Under the pieces are notes generated by a model that was not told the origin of the DNA, made no database searches, and was given only the letters and a program-made list of their open reading frames with translations. 64,000 nt of DNA from Amarobacillus sp046328225 (GTDB taxonomy: Bacteria; Chloroflexota; Dehalococcoidia; Tepidiformales; Tepidiformaceae), in the NCBI GenBank assembly GCA_046328225.1, contig JAXLWZ010000001.1, positions 1-64,000 of the forward strand, written 5' to 3'. Below are positions 31,694 through 39,898 of this stretch, piece by piece. A program made the position numbers and the translations under genes. Positions within the stretch are counted from its first letter, which is position 1, and each line of letters starts with the position of its first letter.

Positions 31694-31821
31694 CGGCCGT
31701 CGGCCGTCGGCTGTCGGCCATCGGCGGGGCAACCCCGGAAGGGGCGACGTGACCGCGAGTGGCCACGCCGACGGCCGACGGCCGACGGCCGATAGCCGAT
31801 GGCTGACTGCCGACGGCCGAT
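31694..31821. repeat. Heptad element E13, mirrored CGGCCGT/ACGGCCG arms, type II core
   Basis: Left arm: CGGCCGT x2, CGGCTGT, CGGCCAT (31694-31721). The core has GGGGCAACCCCGG, then GGGGCGACGTGACCGCG and GTGGCCACGCC, as in E7. Right arm: ACGGCCG x3, ATAGCCG, ATGGCTG, ACTGCCG, ACGGCCG (31771-31819). Confidence 0.9.
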
Positions 31822-31917
31822 CCGCGACATCGAAATCGGCGATTCTGAACCGGTAATTGGCTTCGTGAATGATGTGGTACTTGCGCGAGGCGTTTAGCGG
31901 GTGCTAAAACTCTCGGC

Positions 31918-32003
31918 GAGGCCGCTGCCGGATGTCGTGTCCGCTCCACACATCCGCTCGGCCTCTTATCTTGCCTCAGCGGCCGCCCGGTGGGCGGCCT
32001 TTT
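31918..32003 (+). ncRNA. Candidate structured RNA ending in a terminator
   Basis: GAGGCCG (31918-31924) pairs with CGGCCTC (31959-31965), and inside it GGATGT (31930-31935) pairs with ACATCC (31950-31955), then GTG with CAC. A strong terminator follows: GGCCGCCC, loop GGT, GGGCGGCC, TTTT (31981-32003). This could be a small RNA or the 3' end of the rsfS transcript. I do not recognise a known family. Confidence 0.4.
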
Positions 32004-32023
32004 CGTTTCCCGGCCCGGACGCA

Positions 32024-32060
32024 CGAACGCGCCGCTTCCGTGGGGGGAGCGGCGCGTTCG
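32024..32060 (-). terminator. Stem-loop downstream of the small minus-strand gene
   Basis: CGAACGCGCCGC pairs with GCGGCGCGTTCG around a GC-rich loop. There is no T tract on the minus-strand side, so termination is a guess from position. Confidence 0.4.
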
Positions 32061-32088
32061 CGGTGGGTGCGAGTTGCCCGGGGACGGA

Positions 32089-32265
32089 CTATTCGCTGAC
32101 GGAGAGCAGGTTCGCGCGCCGCGGCTTTTCGGCGAGCTGGAGCTTCATGTGGTTCACTTCCGCCTCGAGCCGGTCGAGCTTGCGGAAGAGGTGCCACTGG
32201 CGGCGGTAGTGTTCGCTGAGTTCGTCCACGGGCGGCGTCATCAGGTCGTAAAGCACAGGGTCCAT
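32089..32265 (-). CDS. Small hypothetical protein
   Basis: 58 residues, not recognised. It is amphipathic and helical (DELSEHYRRQWHLFRKLDRL, then EAEVNHMKLQLAEK), likely a short coiled coil. The start is ATG 32265, because AGGAGG sits 9 nt upstream, one of the best Shine-Dalgarno sites in the window; a TTG three codons earlier is less likely. It is flanked by gaps with stem-loops on both sides, so it is probably monocistronic. Confidence 0.7.
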   Translation of the reverse strand: MDPVLYDLMTPPVDELSEHYRRQWHLFRKLDRLEAEVNHMKLQLAEKPRRANLLSVSE

Positions 32266-32462
32266 GGTGTTCAACCTCCTTCGGTTGGTTCCCTGTATCC
32301 ACCGTGCCGACCGCGAGGCCGCCGGGTCAATGCGTTTTGCGATGGATGTATAACTGGGTCCGATAGGACCTCTCTATGACGTGAACGTCAGAGTTCCCAT
32401 CCGAGTGTGAACGGCACTCGCGAACGAGATGTTCGCCACAGAAGCCTTGACCGGCCCCGAAC

Positions 32463-33692
32463 CTACCAGCGCTGCCCGGGTGGGGCCGCCTTGTCCGCGC
32501 CGGCGACCGTCATGTGGGTGGCCGATGCGCCCGCGCGCCATGGCCAGCTGTCGCTATCGGGGCCGAAAGCGCCGGCGCCGGCGGTCGTGAGGGCGGCGGC
32601 CATCGCCAGCGCGCGCGCCGTGCCCGCCGCATCGTGCACGCGGAAGATGCGCGCGCCGGCGGCGTAGGCGAGCGCCGTGGCCACATGCGTCTCGAGGTCG
32701 CGATCGGGGGGCGCGTTCCCGGCGATGCTGCCAATGAAGTTCTTGCGCGAGTGGGCGATGAGCAGCGGCCGGCCCAGGGCGGTGAATTCGCCCAGGCGGC
32801 GCAGCACCTGCAGGTCCTCGTCGTGGCTCTTGCCGAAGGCGATGCCGGGGTCGATGGCGATGGTGTCATCCGCGAGGCCGGCTTCGCGCAGCCGCGCCAC
32901 GTGGTCGAACATCCAGGCGGCGGTCTCGGCGACGACATCGGTGTAGGCGGGCGGGGCATCGGGACGGCGCTTGGGCTCGCTGTAGCTGTAGTTGAGGACG
33001 TAACCGGCGCCGGCCTTCGCGGCGGCTTCGGCGGCACCCGTCCCCCGCGTGAGCCCGCTGATGTCGTTCACGATGGCGGCCCCGGCTTCGAGCGCGGCAG
33101 CGGCGACGGCAGGCTTGTAGGTATCGATGGAGACGAGGTGGCCTTCGCGCACGAGCGAGGCGACCACCGGAGCGACCACCGCGGCTTCAGCCTCGGCATC
33201 GGCGACGGGGCGGTCGGCGCGGGCACTTTCGGCACCGACATCGATGATCGCGGCGCCGGCCTCGCGAAGCTCCGCGGCACGGCGCACGGCGGCCTCGATA
33301 TCGGTGCCCACGCCATCGCCGGAGAAGGAATCGCCAGTGAGGTTGACGATACCCATGACCCATGGCCGGTCGAGCGGCAGCGAACCGGTGCGCACGCGCC
33401 ATTCGCGCGCGGGCCGGATGGCGCGCTCGATGGCCGCGCCCAGGGGGTCGCCGCGCATGGAGAGGCCCCGCGCGAAGGCGAGGAAGTGCGGCCCGGTGCC
33501 GGCCGTCATGAGCTGCTCACCGTTGCGCCGCGCGTGGAGCCCGGCACTCAGCGCCGCAGCTTCGAGGGCGAGGTCATCGGGCAAGATGCAGACGTAGGGT
33601 GCCTGGTCGCCGAGGGCGGCGCGCTGGGCGGGCGCCGGCGGGATGACGCGCAGCGGCGCGGCGGGCATGGGTGCGGGGGCCGGCTTCTTCAC
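32463..33692 (-). CDS. folP: Dihydropteroate synthase with N-terminal extension
   Basis: 409 residues, longer than the usual 270-290. Residues about 1-125 are an extension with LPDDLALEAAALSAGLHARRNG, a region seen in some large DHPS proteins. The TIM barrel follows: WVMGIVNLTGDSFSGDG (pterin loop 1), AAIIDVGAESARADR (loop 2; consensus GxESTRPG), VSIDTYKPAVAAAAL, AIVNDISG, AIDPGIAFGKSHDEDL and LIAHSRKNFIG. Loop 2 has SARAD in place of STRPG, which is unusual and may affect pABA binding. GTG 33692 overlaps the DinB stop (GTGA). It catalyses condensation of pABA with the pterin in folate synthesis. Confidence 0.88.
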   Translation of the reverse strand: MKKPAPAPMPAAPLRVIPPAPAQRAALGDQAPYVCILPDDLALEAAALSAGLHARRNGEQLMTAGTGPHFLAFARGLSMRGDPLGAAIERAIRPAREWRVRTGSLPLDRPWVMGIVNLTGDSFSGDGVGTDIEAAVRRAAELREAGAAIIDVGAESARADRPVADAEAEAAVVAPVVASLVREGHLVSIDTYKPAVAAAALEAGAAIVNDISGLTRGTGAAEAAAKAGAGYVLNYSYSEPKRRPDAPPAYTDVVAETAAWMFDHVARLREAGLADDTIAIDPGIAFGKSHDEDLQVLRRLGEFTALGRPLLIAHSRKNFIGSIAGNAPPDRDLETHVATALAYAAGARIFRVHDAAGTARALAMAAALTTAGAGAFGPDSDSWPWRAGASATHMTVAGADKAAPPGQRW

Positions 33693-34177
33693 GCGCCCAC
33701 CATCCGCCGCACCTGCCACAGGTGTTCGAGGTCGTGACGGTACATTTCGCGGGCGATTTCGAGCACGGTCATGCGTCCGCGGTAGGGGTGGATGCCGCCC
33801 CGTTCCCAGTCGCCGGGGTTGAGATCCCAGAGCGCGTACGCCGTGTGGCGGCGGTAGTAGTGAAAGTCATCCAACACCTCCTCCAACTCCTCGTCGCGAT
33901 ACTCTTCCAGCAGCGGGATATCGTCGATGTCGACCGCCTTAATGGCCGGGTCGCGGGCCGCGAGGATGGCCTCCAACTGGGCGATGACGCCGAGCTCGGT
34001 ATCGCGCAGGTGCACGGCGATGCCCAGGGGAGTCCAGTCCTCGTCCGGGGCAGCGCCGGGCTGGAGGAGTTCGCGACGGCGGAGCCCGGCGAGCGCCTGG
34101 CGCAGTTCGCCGCCGGCCTCGGAGAGGGCCTTCCGGAGAAACGCGGGGTCGGACCCGGCCTGCCGCAGTTCGCGCAT
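33689..34177 (-). CDS. DinB-like four-helix protein
   Basis: 162 residues. DinB/YfiT-type fold: WTPLGIAVHLRDTELGVIAQLEAIL gives the first metal-ligand His in helix 2, and MTVLEIAREMYRHDLEHLWQVRRM gives the two His of the last helix (HDLEH), the usual DinB trio. Members of this large family are metal-dependent thiol S-transferases or of unknown function. ATG 34177 has TACAAT exactly 6 nt upstream. It overlaps folP, although a folate role is not implied by the fold. Confidence 0.85.
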   Translation of the reverse strand: MRELRQAGSDPAFLRKALSEAGGELRQALAGLRRRELLQPGAAPDEDWTPLGIAVHLRDTELGVIAQLEAILAARDPAIKAVDIDDIPLLEEYRDEELEEVLDDFHYYRRHTAYALWDLNPGDWERGGIHPYRGRMTVLEIAREMYRHDLEHLWQVRRMVGA

Positions 34178-34183
34178 GCGGCG

Positions 34184-34189
34184 ATTGTA
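34184..34189 (-). promoter_or_regulatory. -10 hexamer, predicted leaderless promoter of DinB-folP
   Basis: TACAAT on the minus strand, exactly 6 nt before ATG 34177. Confidence 0.65.
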
Positions 34190-34312
34190 CGCCCGCGACG
34201 CCACCCCCGGCCGCGATGCGCGCCCACCCCCCGGGGCCGCGTGTTCGCGAAGGGTGCGCGATGGGTAATGGCCGTTCGTCCCCGCGCATGGTCTGGAATG
34301 GTACAAATTCGA

Positions 34313-34318
34313 TATGAT
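34313..34318 (+). promoter_or_regulatory. -10 hexamer, predicted leaderless promoter of the kinase-regulator pair
   Basis: TATGAT, exactly 6 nt before GTG 34325. This supports the second of two adjacent GTG codons (34322 and 34325) as the start. Confidence 0.65.
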
Positions 34319-34324
34319 TGAGTG

Positions 34325-35476
34325 GTGACACAAAGCGGTCCCCGTCCCGCGCCCGTGCCTCTGCTTCTCAGCGAAATGGGCGTCACCAGCGATCTCCTCG
34401 CGGCCACCGATGACCTCTCGGAAATCCTGTCGCGCCTCGCCCAGCGTGCGCGCGCGGTGACGAACGCGGAGTACGCGGCGATTTCGACCTTCGATGACGA
34501 TGGCGTGCTCGAGCGGTTCGTCTACGACGGCATCGATGAGCGCGCGGCGCAGCGGCTGGGCAACCCTCCGGCGGGCCGCGGCCTCCTCGGCGAGCTCGCC
34601 CGGCGCGACCGCCCGCTGCGTCTCGACGATCTCACGGCACACCCGCTTTCGGTGGGCTGGCCCCCGGGGCACCCGGACATGGCGGTGTTCCTGGGCGTGC
34701 CGATTCGCGCGGGCGGCCGGACGATCGGTTCGCTCTACATGACGCGCACGCGCGGCCAGGTGCCGTTCACCGAAGCGGACGAACTGGCGGCGGTGCTGCT
34801 CGCGCTGCAGGCGGCGGTCAGCGTCGCGACGGCGGTGGCGCGCGAACGCAGCGGCCGCCTCTTCCTGCTGGAGGAGCGCGAGCGCATCGCCCACGACCTG
34901 CACGACGGCACCATCCAGTCGCTCTACGCGCTAGGGTTGGAGACGGACGCGCTGCTCGTGGCGCGGGAATACCCGCCCGAGGTGGCGGAGGTGCTTCGCC
35001 ACAGCGTGAAGCGCATCAACGAGCTCATCGGTGATATCCGCCAGTACATCACCATGCTCGAAGCGGAGGCGCCGGCCCACAACCCGGATATCGCCCGCGA
35101 TGTCCCATTCGTCATCCGGCAGCTGGTGCCGCCGGGCATCGATACGGTCGTGAATATCACCGCCGCCGCCCTGCAGGAGCTCTCCGCGCGTGATGCGGAG
35201 GACCTCCTCTACATCGCCCGCGAAGCGCTGAGCAACGCCGTCCGCCACGCTTCGCCCAACAAGATCGCCGTGGACCTCCGCCAGGACCGCGACCAGACAG
35301 CGCTGACGGTGCAGGACAACGGTGCGGGGTTCGACCCGGCGAACGTCCGGCACGGGCTCGGCACCATCACCATGCGCACGCGCGCCGAACGGCTCGGCGG
35401 CGAACTCACCGTCCTCGGCATCCCGGGGATGGGCACCACCGTGCGGGTTTCCATCCCGCGGAGGAACAATGACTGA
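34325..35476 (+). CDS. GAF-domain sensor histidine kinase (HisKA_3 type)
   Basis: 383 residues, no transmembrane segment. A GAF domain (about 30-165; NAEYAAISTFDDDGVLERFVY, FLGVPIRAGGRTIGSLYM) senses an unknown signal. The dimerisation helix has the phospho-acceptor His in ERIAHDLHDGTIQSLYALG (about 190), and the HATPase domain has REALSNAVRHA (N box) and DNGAGFDPANVRHGLG (G1/G2). This is the NarX/DegS-like kinase class. No Cys cluster of the redox-sensing type is present in the GAF domain. Its stop overlaps the regulator start by 8 nt, so the two form a classical pair. Confidence 0.92.
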   Translation: MTQSGPRPAPVPLLLSEMGVTSDLLAATDDLSEILSRLAQRARAVTNAEYAAISTFDDDGVLERFVYDGIDERAAQRLGNPPAGRGLLGELARRDRPLRLDDLTAHPLSVGWPPGHPDMAVFLGVPIRAGGRTIGSLYMTRTRGQVPFTEADELAAVLLALQAAVSVATAVARERSGRLFLLEERERIAHDLHDGTIQSLYALGLETDALLVAREYPPEVAEVLRHSVKRINELIGDIRQYITMLEAEAPAHNPDIARDVPFVIRQLVPPGIDTVVNITAAALQELSARDAEDLLYIAREALSNAVRHASPNKIAVDLRQDRDQTALTVQDNGAGFDPANVRHGLGTITMRTRAERLGGELTVLGIPGMGTTVRVSIPRRNND

Positions 35477-36143
35477 GGGGCAAACCGAAACCATCCACGT
35501 CCTGCTCGCGGACGACCACGACCTCGTGCGCACCGGCCTCAAGGCCGCCCTGCGCGCTCACCCGGAGTTCTCCGTCGTGGCCGAGGCGCGCGATGGCGAG
35601 GAAGCCGTCAAGGAAGCGAAGCGCGTGCGCCCGGACCTGGTGGTGATGGATGTGCGCATGCCGCGGCTCGATGGCATCGAAGCCTGCCGCGACATCCTCT
35701 CCGAGGTGCCGGGCACGAACGTCCTCATGCTCACGTCGTACGCCGATGAGCGCGCCGTGATGGCGGCGATCGTCGCCGGCGCGAGCGGCTTCATGCTCAA
35801 GGAAGTGCAGACCGCCGAGCTGCTTGAAGCGATGCGCGTCGTCGGCCGCGGCGGCAAGACCCTGGACGCCGTGAGCAGCGCCGCCGTGATCGAGCAGATT
35901 CGCCGCGGCAACGTCGTGAGCGAAGAGGACCGCCTCGCCCAGCAGCTCAACGAACGCGAGCTGCGCATCCTCGACCTCATCGCCGAGGGGATGACGAACC
36001 GCGAAATCGGCGAGCAGCTCTACCTCAGCGAGAAAACGGTGAAGCACCACGTGAGCGACATCCTCGGCAAGCTCGGTCTCACGCGGCGCGTCGAGGCGGC
36101 GGCCTTCGCCATTCGCCGCTCGGTGAAGCACCCCAGCGACTGA
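35469..36143 (+). CDS. NarL/FixJ-type response regulator
   Basis: 224 residues. Receiver domain (1-125) with phospho-acceptor Asp61 in VVMDVRMP, acidic DDHD (15-18) and Lys in FMLKEV. The LuxR-type helix-turn-helix (about 160-215) has ERELRILDLIAEGMTNREIG, then EQLYLSEKTVKHHVSDILGKL. It is coupled to the GAF kinase by an overlapping start. No target operator is visible in the window. A GC stem separates it from the convergent cupredoxin gene. Confidence 0.94.
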   Translation: MTEGQTETIHVLLADDHDLVRTGLKAALRAHPEFSVVAEARDGEEAVKEAKRVRPDLVVMDVRMPRLDGIEACRDILSEVPGTNVLMLTSYADERAVMAAIVAGASGFMLKEVQTAELLEAMRVVGRGGKTLDAVSSAAVIEQIRRGNVVSEEDRLAQQLNERELRILDLIAEGMTNREIGEQLYLSEKTVKHHVSDILGKLGLTRRVEAAAFAIRRSVKHPSD

Positions 36144-36152
36144 CCAAAACGC

Positions 36153-36189
36153 GCCGCGGCCGCCAGGGATCGTCCCCGGCGGCCGCGGC
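36153..36189 (-). terminator. Terminator of the cupredoxin gene
   Basis: GCCGCGGCCGCC (36153-36164) pairs with GGCGGCCGCGGC (36178-36189). On the minus strand the stem is followed by GCGTTTT. It may also end the regulator transcript. Confidence 0.65.
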
Positions 36190-36206
36190 ATTCGAACACA
36201 TGGTGG

Positions 36207-36476
36207 TCAGCGGGCGATGAGCGTGCCCTTCATCGTCTCGTGGCCGGGGACGTCGCACTTGAAGGTGTAGGTGCCCGGCGCGAGCGTCGCCGTCACCCGG
36301 CGCGCGGTCGAGCCGGGGAGTTCCGTCTTCACATCCTGCCCTTCGATGACGAACGTGTGGCGGAAGCGGTCCTTGTTCTGGACGAAGAACGACACCTCGC
36401 CGGCGTTCACCGTGATCGTCCCGGGGTATTCGACATCGCGGGCGACGACGGTGGTTCTCTCTCTCGGGCGGTGCAT
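36207..36476 (-). CDS. Cupredoxin-like blue-copper protein without signal peptide
   Basis: 89 residues. A complete type 1 copper site is visible: His40 in RFRHTFVIEG, then Cys74, His79 and Met82 in TFKCDVPGHETMKG. The whole protein is one short cupredoxin domain. ATG 36476 is preceded by GGGAGG at normal spacing. No signal peptide, Tat motif or lipobox precedes the domain, although such proteins normally act outside the cytoplasm; longer in-frame starts do not supply one. Either it is exported in another way, is cytoplasmic, or the 5' end is damaged. Confidence 0.8.
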   Translation of the reverse strand: MHRPRERTTVVARDVEYPGTITVNAGEVSFFVQNKDRFRHTFVIEGQDVKTELPGSTARRVTATLAPGTYTFKCDVPGHETMKGTLIAR

Positions 36477-36693
36477 CGTGGCACCGCCTCCCTCGGGAAT
36501 CACTGTCGCGCGCCGCGGGCCGTTCGCCATCGGGCCTGCGTCCGAACGCGAAGCTCCGCCTTTGGCCGGGTTCGAACCTCCGCCGGGAGGCCCCGCGCTT
36601 GACCATGCCGGGGCCGTTCGCGCCCTATACTGCGGTCGCCGTGAACCTGTCCGTGCCGCCCGGGGGAGTGGCCGGCGATGCGAAGGAGCACCC

Positions 36694-37101
36694 GTGAACG
36701 AAGAGCAGAGCAAGCGCCTTTCCGAGGCCGCGGAATCGATCCTGCAGGCGAGCGAAGCGCTGGAAGAGGCGCGCGACGCCATGAACGACCGCCGCTTCGA
36801 TTCCGAGCAGGAACGCGACCGCGCGGCGGCGGCGCAACAGATGGGGAGCCGGCTGGACAACGCCGGCAAGCGCATCGAGGACGCGGTACGCAAGGGCACG
36901 GTGGCTGCGGCGGCGACACTCCGCGCGGGCGCCTTCGCGCGCTATCGCGAAGCCTGGACCGCCGTCCGCGAGGGCCGCGCGCTCGCGAAAACGGCCGCCG
37001 ACCAGGACGGCTCGGCGAACAAGAAAGCCCGCGGCCAGGAAGCCCTCACCCGCCTGGAAGACGCCCTGGACGGCGCCGCCACAATCGTTTTCGGGGATTG
37101 A
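36694..37101 (+). CDS. Hypothetical helical protein
   Basis: 135 residues, not recognised. Almost wholly helical, Ala/Glu/Arg rich (LSEAAESILQASEALEEARDAM), probably a coiled coil or helical bundle; no signal or transmembrane segment. GTG 36694 has AAGGAG 5 nt upstream. A TATACT hexamer at 36627-36632 could be its promoter, giving a leader of about 55 nt. Element E14 starts inside the stop codon. Confidence 0.65.
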   Translation: MNEEQSKRLSEAAESILQASEALEEARDAMNDRRFDSEQERDRAAAAQQMGSRLDNAGKRIEDAVRKGTVAAAATLRAGAFARYREAWTAVREGRALAKTAADQDGSANKKARGQEALTRLEDALDGAATIVFGD

Positions 37102-37231
37102 GTGCTGAGTGCTGAGTGCTGAGTCGGCAACCCCGGCGCGGACAGGCTCCCCGCGGGGTTGGCCCCAGCCTCGAACCTCGAGCCTCGAACCTCGCGCCCT
37201 CTTTTCTCCTTCCTCCTTTCTCTTTTCTCCT
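37100..37231. repeat. Heptad element E14 (GAGTGCT - core - CCTCGAR - TCTCCTT)
   Basis: Left arm: GAGTGCT x3, GAGTCGG (37100-37127). The core has GGCAACCCCGG and CCCCGCGGGGTTGGCCCC. Right arm: CCTCGAA, CCTCGAG, CCTCGAA, CCTCGCG, then CCCTCTT, TTCTCCT, TCCTCCT, TTCTCTT, TTCTCCT (37169-37231). The first unit shares its G and A with the stop codon. Confidence 0.92.
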
Positions 37232-37271
37232 TCTGTTATGCTCCGCCATCATTTGAAACGGAGCGGCCCTC

Positions 37272-37934
37272 GTGGACGACTGGCTGGTCCCGGATGCGCG
37301 GCTGGCGCGCCTGCCCGATGAAAAGACGATCCGTCGCATTAGTGCGCGTGGTGGGATTAGCGCTCCCGGCAATAGCAGCAGCCTCATCCTGACGGACGCG
37401 CGCGTGGTGGAGCTGTCGCGCGAGAGGCTGCTCGGGATCATCCCCAGCGCGCGCTCCCTTCGAACCGCCCGCATCGAGGATGTCGAATCCGCCGGGAAAG
37501 AGGGCCGCCGCATGAACGGTATGGTCCTCCTCGCCGGCGTCCTGATCCTGCTGGCGGGGCTTTCGGGGCTGTCACGGGAGGAGACCCGGACGGGTGGCAC
37601 CCTGGGCGCGATCATCGGCATCGTCGTGGTCCTGGCGTGGGTGCTCATCCAGCGGCAGTACCTCGCGTTTGGCGTCGCGAGCGGCGAACGGCTCGCGCTG
37701 CGGGTCTACGCCAGTAGCACGGGGACGGACTTCGCGATGGACTTCCTGAACGCGTTTCAGCTGCTGAAGGCGGGACACGCGGTGGCCGGGATGCAGGAGT
37801 CCTTTGCTTCCGCGCCTACCTCGAGTGGGCCATCGCGGCCCGTGAGGCCACCATCGCCCTCGCCGTTCGGCAAACGGCCGGCCGTACCGGGCGAAGCATC
37901 CGCGCCGGAGACGCCTCCGGCCGGGGGCGAATGA
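37272..37934 (+). CDS. Membrane protein with PH-like N-terminal region
   Basis: 220 residues. The N-terminal SSLILTDARVVELSRERLLGIIPSARSLRTARIEDVES pattern resembles the end of a bacterial PH-like domain (strand, then a helix with a conserved RIEDV-like motif). Two transmembrane segments (about 82-98 and 108-126) follow, then a short helical domain and a Pro/Ser-rich tail. GTG 37272 has GGAGCGG upstream. It is separated by 4 nt from the DinB gene, so they are probably cotranscribed. The function is unknown. Confidence 0.65.
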   Translation: MDDWLVPDARLARLPDEKTIRRISARGGISAPGNSSSLILTDARVVELSRERLLGIIPSARSLRTARIEDVESAGKEGRRMNGMVLLAGVLILLAGLSGLSREETRTGGTLGAIIGIVVVLAWVLIQRQYLAFGVASGERLALRVYASSTGTDFAMDFLNAFQLLKAGHAVAGMQESFASAPTSSGPSRPVRPPSPSPFGKRPAVPGEASAPETPPAGGE

Positions 37935-37938
37935 GGGC

Positions 37939-38466
37939 ATGCCGGTGAATGCGCCGCTGGCGGCGATGTTCGAGTACGCGCGCTGGGCGACGCTCGCCGT
38001 GTTCGATGCCGCCGCCGCGCGCCCGGACGCGCTCTCGCAGCCGATTCCCAATACCGACCGCTCGCTGCGGGACCTGCTTCGCCACCTGGCCAGCTCGCAG
38101 GATGTGTTCGTGGCGCGCCTGCGGGGCGAGGACCAATTCCCCGTGATGGCACGCTGGCGCGAATGGCCGGGGATGGAGTCCGCGCGCGCGGCGGCCGCGG
38201 CCAGCGCCGATGCCCTCACCGCCATCGCCGGCGAGACCGACCCCGCCGCGGATGTTTTCATCGCGCAGGGGTTCGAATATCCCCCGGGGAGCGGGCAACG
38301 CTCGGAGATTTCGCGCGCGTTCCTGCTGACGCACGCCTTCAGCCACGGCTGCCTCCACCGCGAGCAGGCGTGCGCGGCGCTTTCGGCGGCCGGGGCCGAG
38401 GCGCCCGACCTCGACGGTTGGGGCTACGCCGCCGTGGCCGAGGTCATGCGCCCGCTGCCGCGATAG
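37939..38466 (+). CDS. DinB family protein
   Basis: 175 residues with the DinB/YfiT four-helix fold: MFEYARWATLAVFDA opens helix 1 (the ARWAN-like motif), LRDLLRHLASSQDVFVARL gives the first His ligand and AFLLTHAFSHGCLHREQ gives the last two (HAFSH pattern). It is a second DinB paralogue in the window, with low similarity to the one at 33689. Many such proteins are mycothiol- or bacillithiol-dependent transferases or have no known activity. ATG 37939 sits 4 nt after the preceding stop. Confidence 0.82.
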   Translation: MPVNAPLAAMFEYARWATLAVFDAAAARPDALSQPIPNTDRSLRDLLRHLASSQDVFVARLRGEDQFPVMARWREWPGMESARAAAAASADALTAIAGETDPAADVFIAQGFEYPPGSGQRSEISRAFLLTHAFSHGCLHREQACAALSAAGAEAPDLDGWGYAAVAEVMRPLPR

Positions 38467-38596
38467 GCGGCACACGTCCTTGTTTGGCACCCCCGGGGCT
38501 GCCTAGAATCGGGTGACGGCCTCGCGTGCCGGGGCGGCATGTTCGCCGCCGCCTTCGCGCCCTCACCCCGCCCCACCGGAAGGAACCACGCCCACC

Positions 38597-39883
38597 ATGA
38601 ACACGTGGTTCCGCACGACGTTTTTCGCCCTCGAGAACAAGCAGTACCGCCTCATGTGGACGGGCACGCTGTTTTCCTTCCTGGGCATGCAGATGCAGGT
38701 CATCACCCGGGGGTACCTGGCCTACGCGCTCACCGGGCGCAACAGCGCGCTCGGCGCCGTCACCCTCGCCTTCGGCGTGCCCCAGCTGCTCCTTTCGCTC
38801 GTCGGGGGCGTCATCGCCGACCGGCTGCCGAAGCGCACCGTGCTCTGGGTGTCGCAATCGATCATCGCGGTGAACTCGGCCTGGGTGGCGACGATGATCG
38901 CCTTCGACCGCCTCGAGTTCTGGCAGCTTATCGTCGCCGGGTTCATCCAGGGCGCGTGCTTCTCGTTCGTGGGGCCCGCGCGCCAGGCCTTCATCGGCGA
39001 CCTGGTGGGCCGCGAGAAGATCGCGAATGCCGTCGTGCTGCAGCAGCTCAGCATGAACAGCTCGCGCGTGGTCGGGCCGTCGATCGCGGGCGCCTTCCTC
39101 GGGATCAGCTTCATCGGCGCGGCGGGCGTGTACTACATGACGACGCTCGGCTTCATCATCGCCATCGTGAGCATGATCCCGCTGCCGCGCGGCAACCCCC
39201 GGCCGCGCGCGACCGAGACCTCGCCGCTCGCCGACATCGTCGATGGGCTGCGCTACATGAAGGCGCGGCCGCAGATCGCCGCCCTCGCGATGACGTCGCT
39301 GCTCGTGCTCACCATCGGCTTCCCCTACCAGTCCTTCCTGGCCTCCGTCGTGCTTGGCGAATACGGCGCGCACAAGGCCGCCATCGGCTGGCTCTCCTCG
39401 GCGGGAGCGGTCGGCGGCGTGATCGCGACGGTGTGGGTGGCGGGGATGACGAACAGCCGCCGTGTCTGGACGATCCACCCGCTCATGGGCGTGATCTTCG
39501 GCGTGACGGTGATCGCGCTGGGACTCTCGCCGAACCTGCTCGCGGGCCTCTTCGTGATGCTGTTCGTGGGTGCGGCGGGCGCCGCCTTCCAGACGCTCAA
39601 CACCTCGCTCACCATGTCGCTTGCGGACCACGAATACCACGGCCGCGTGCAGTCGCTGACATCGCTGGGGTGGAGCTTCTTCGGCATCGCGGCGCTGCCC
39701 ATCGGCATGGTCGCGGACCACATCGGCCTGCGCGAGACGCTCGCGCTCATGGGCGGGCTGTGCGTCGTGTCGGTGCTCGCGGTGGAAGTGGTGGCGAAAT
39801 CGCGCAACGTGGCCTCGGACCGGCACATCGCGGCCATGCCCGTGACCCGCGAAGCGCACGGCACCACCGGCGGCGGCCGCTGA
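38597..39883 (+). CDS. MFS transporter, probable multidrug exporter
   Basis: 428 residues, 12 predicted transmembrane segments. YRLMWTGTLFSFLGMQMQVI opens TM1 as in the enterobactin/MFS_3 exporter class (EntS-like), GGVIADRLPKRTVLW is the loop 2-3 motif A and the middle has a charged loop (PRPRATETSPLADIVDGL). Substrates of this class include siderophores, macrolides and other lipophilic drugs. ATG 38597 has AGGAA 11 nt upstream. There is no adjacent regulator, so no substrate can be assigned. Confidence 0.87.
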   Translation: MNTWFRTTFFALENKQYRLMWTGTLFSFLGMQMQVITRGYLAYALTGRNSALGAVTLAFGVPQLLLSLVGGVIADRLPKRTVLWVSQSIIAVNSAWVATMIAFDRLEFWQLIVAGFIQGACFSFVGPARQAFIGDLVGREKIANAVVLQQLSMNSSRVVGPSIAGAFLGISFIGAAGVYYMTTLGFIIAIVSMIPLPRGNPRPRATETSPLADIVDGLRYMKARPQIAALAMTSLLVLTIGFPYQSFLASVVLGEYGAHKAAIGWLSSAGAVGGVIATVWVAGMTNSRRVWTIHPLMGVIFGVTVIALGLSPNLLAGLFVMLFVGAAGAAFQTLNTSLTMSLADHEYHGRVQSLTSLGWSFFGIAALPIGMVADHIGLRETLALMGGLCVVSVLAVEVVAKSRNVASDRHIAAMPVTREAHGTTGGGR

Positions 39884-39898
39884 GGATTCGCGCGCGAT

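Larger units (their letters stand above)
31693..32088. other. Gene-free interval: heptad element, structured RNA candidate, two stem-loops
   Basis: 396 bp between rsfS and the small minus-strand gene. It contains E13 (31694-31821), about 95 bp without clear features, a long hairpin (31918-31965) followed by a terminator (31981-32003), and a second GC stem (32024-32060). No open reading frame stands out. Confidence 0.6.

Noticed and set aside
31918..32003. tRNA, 4.5S RNA or riboswitch
   Set aside because: No cloverleaf, no SRP loop motif and no known riboswitch core could be matched.
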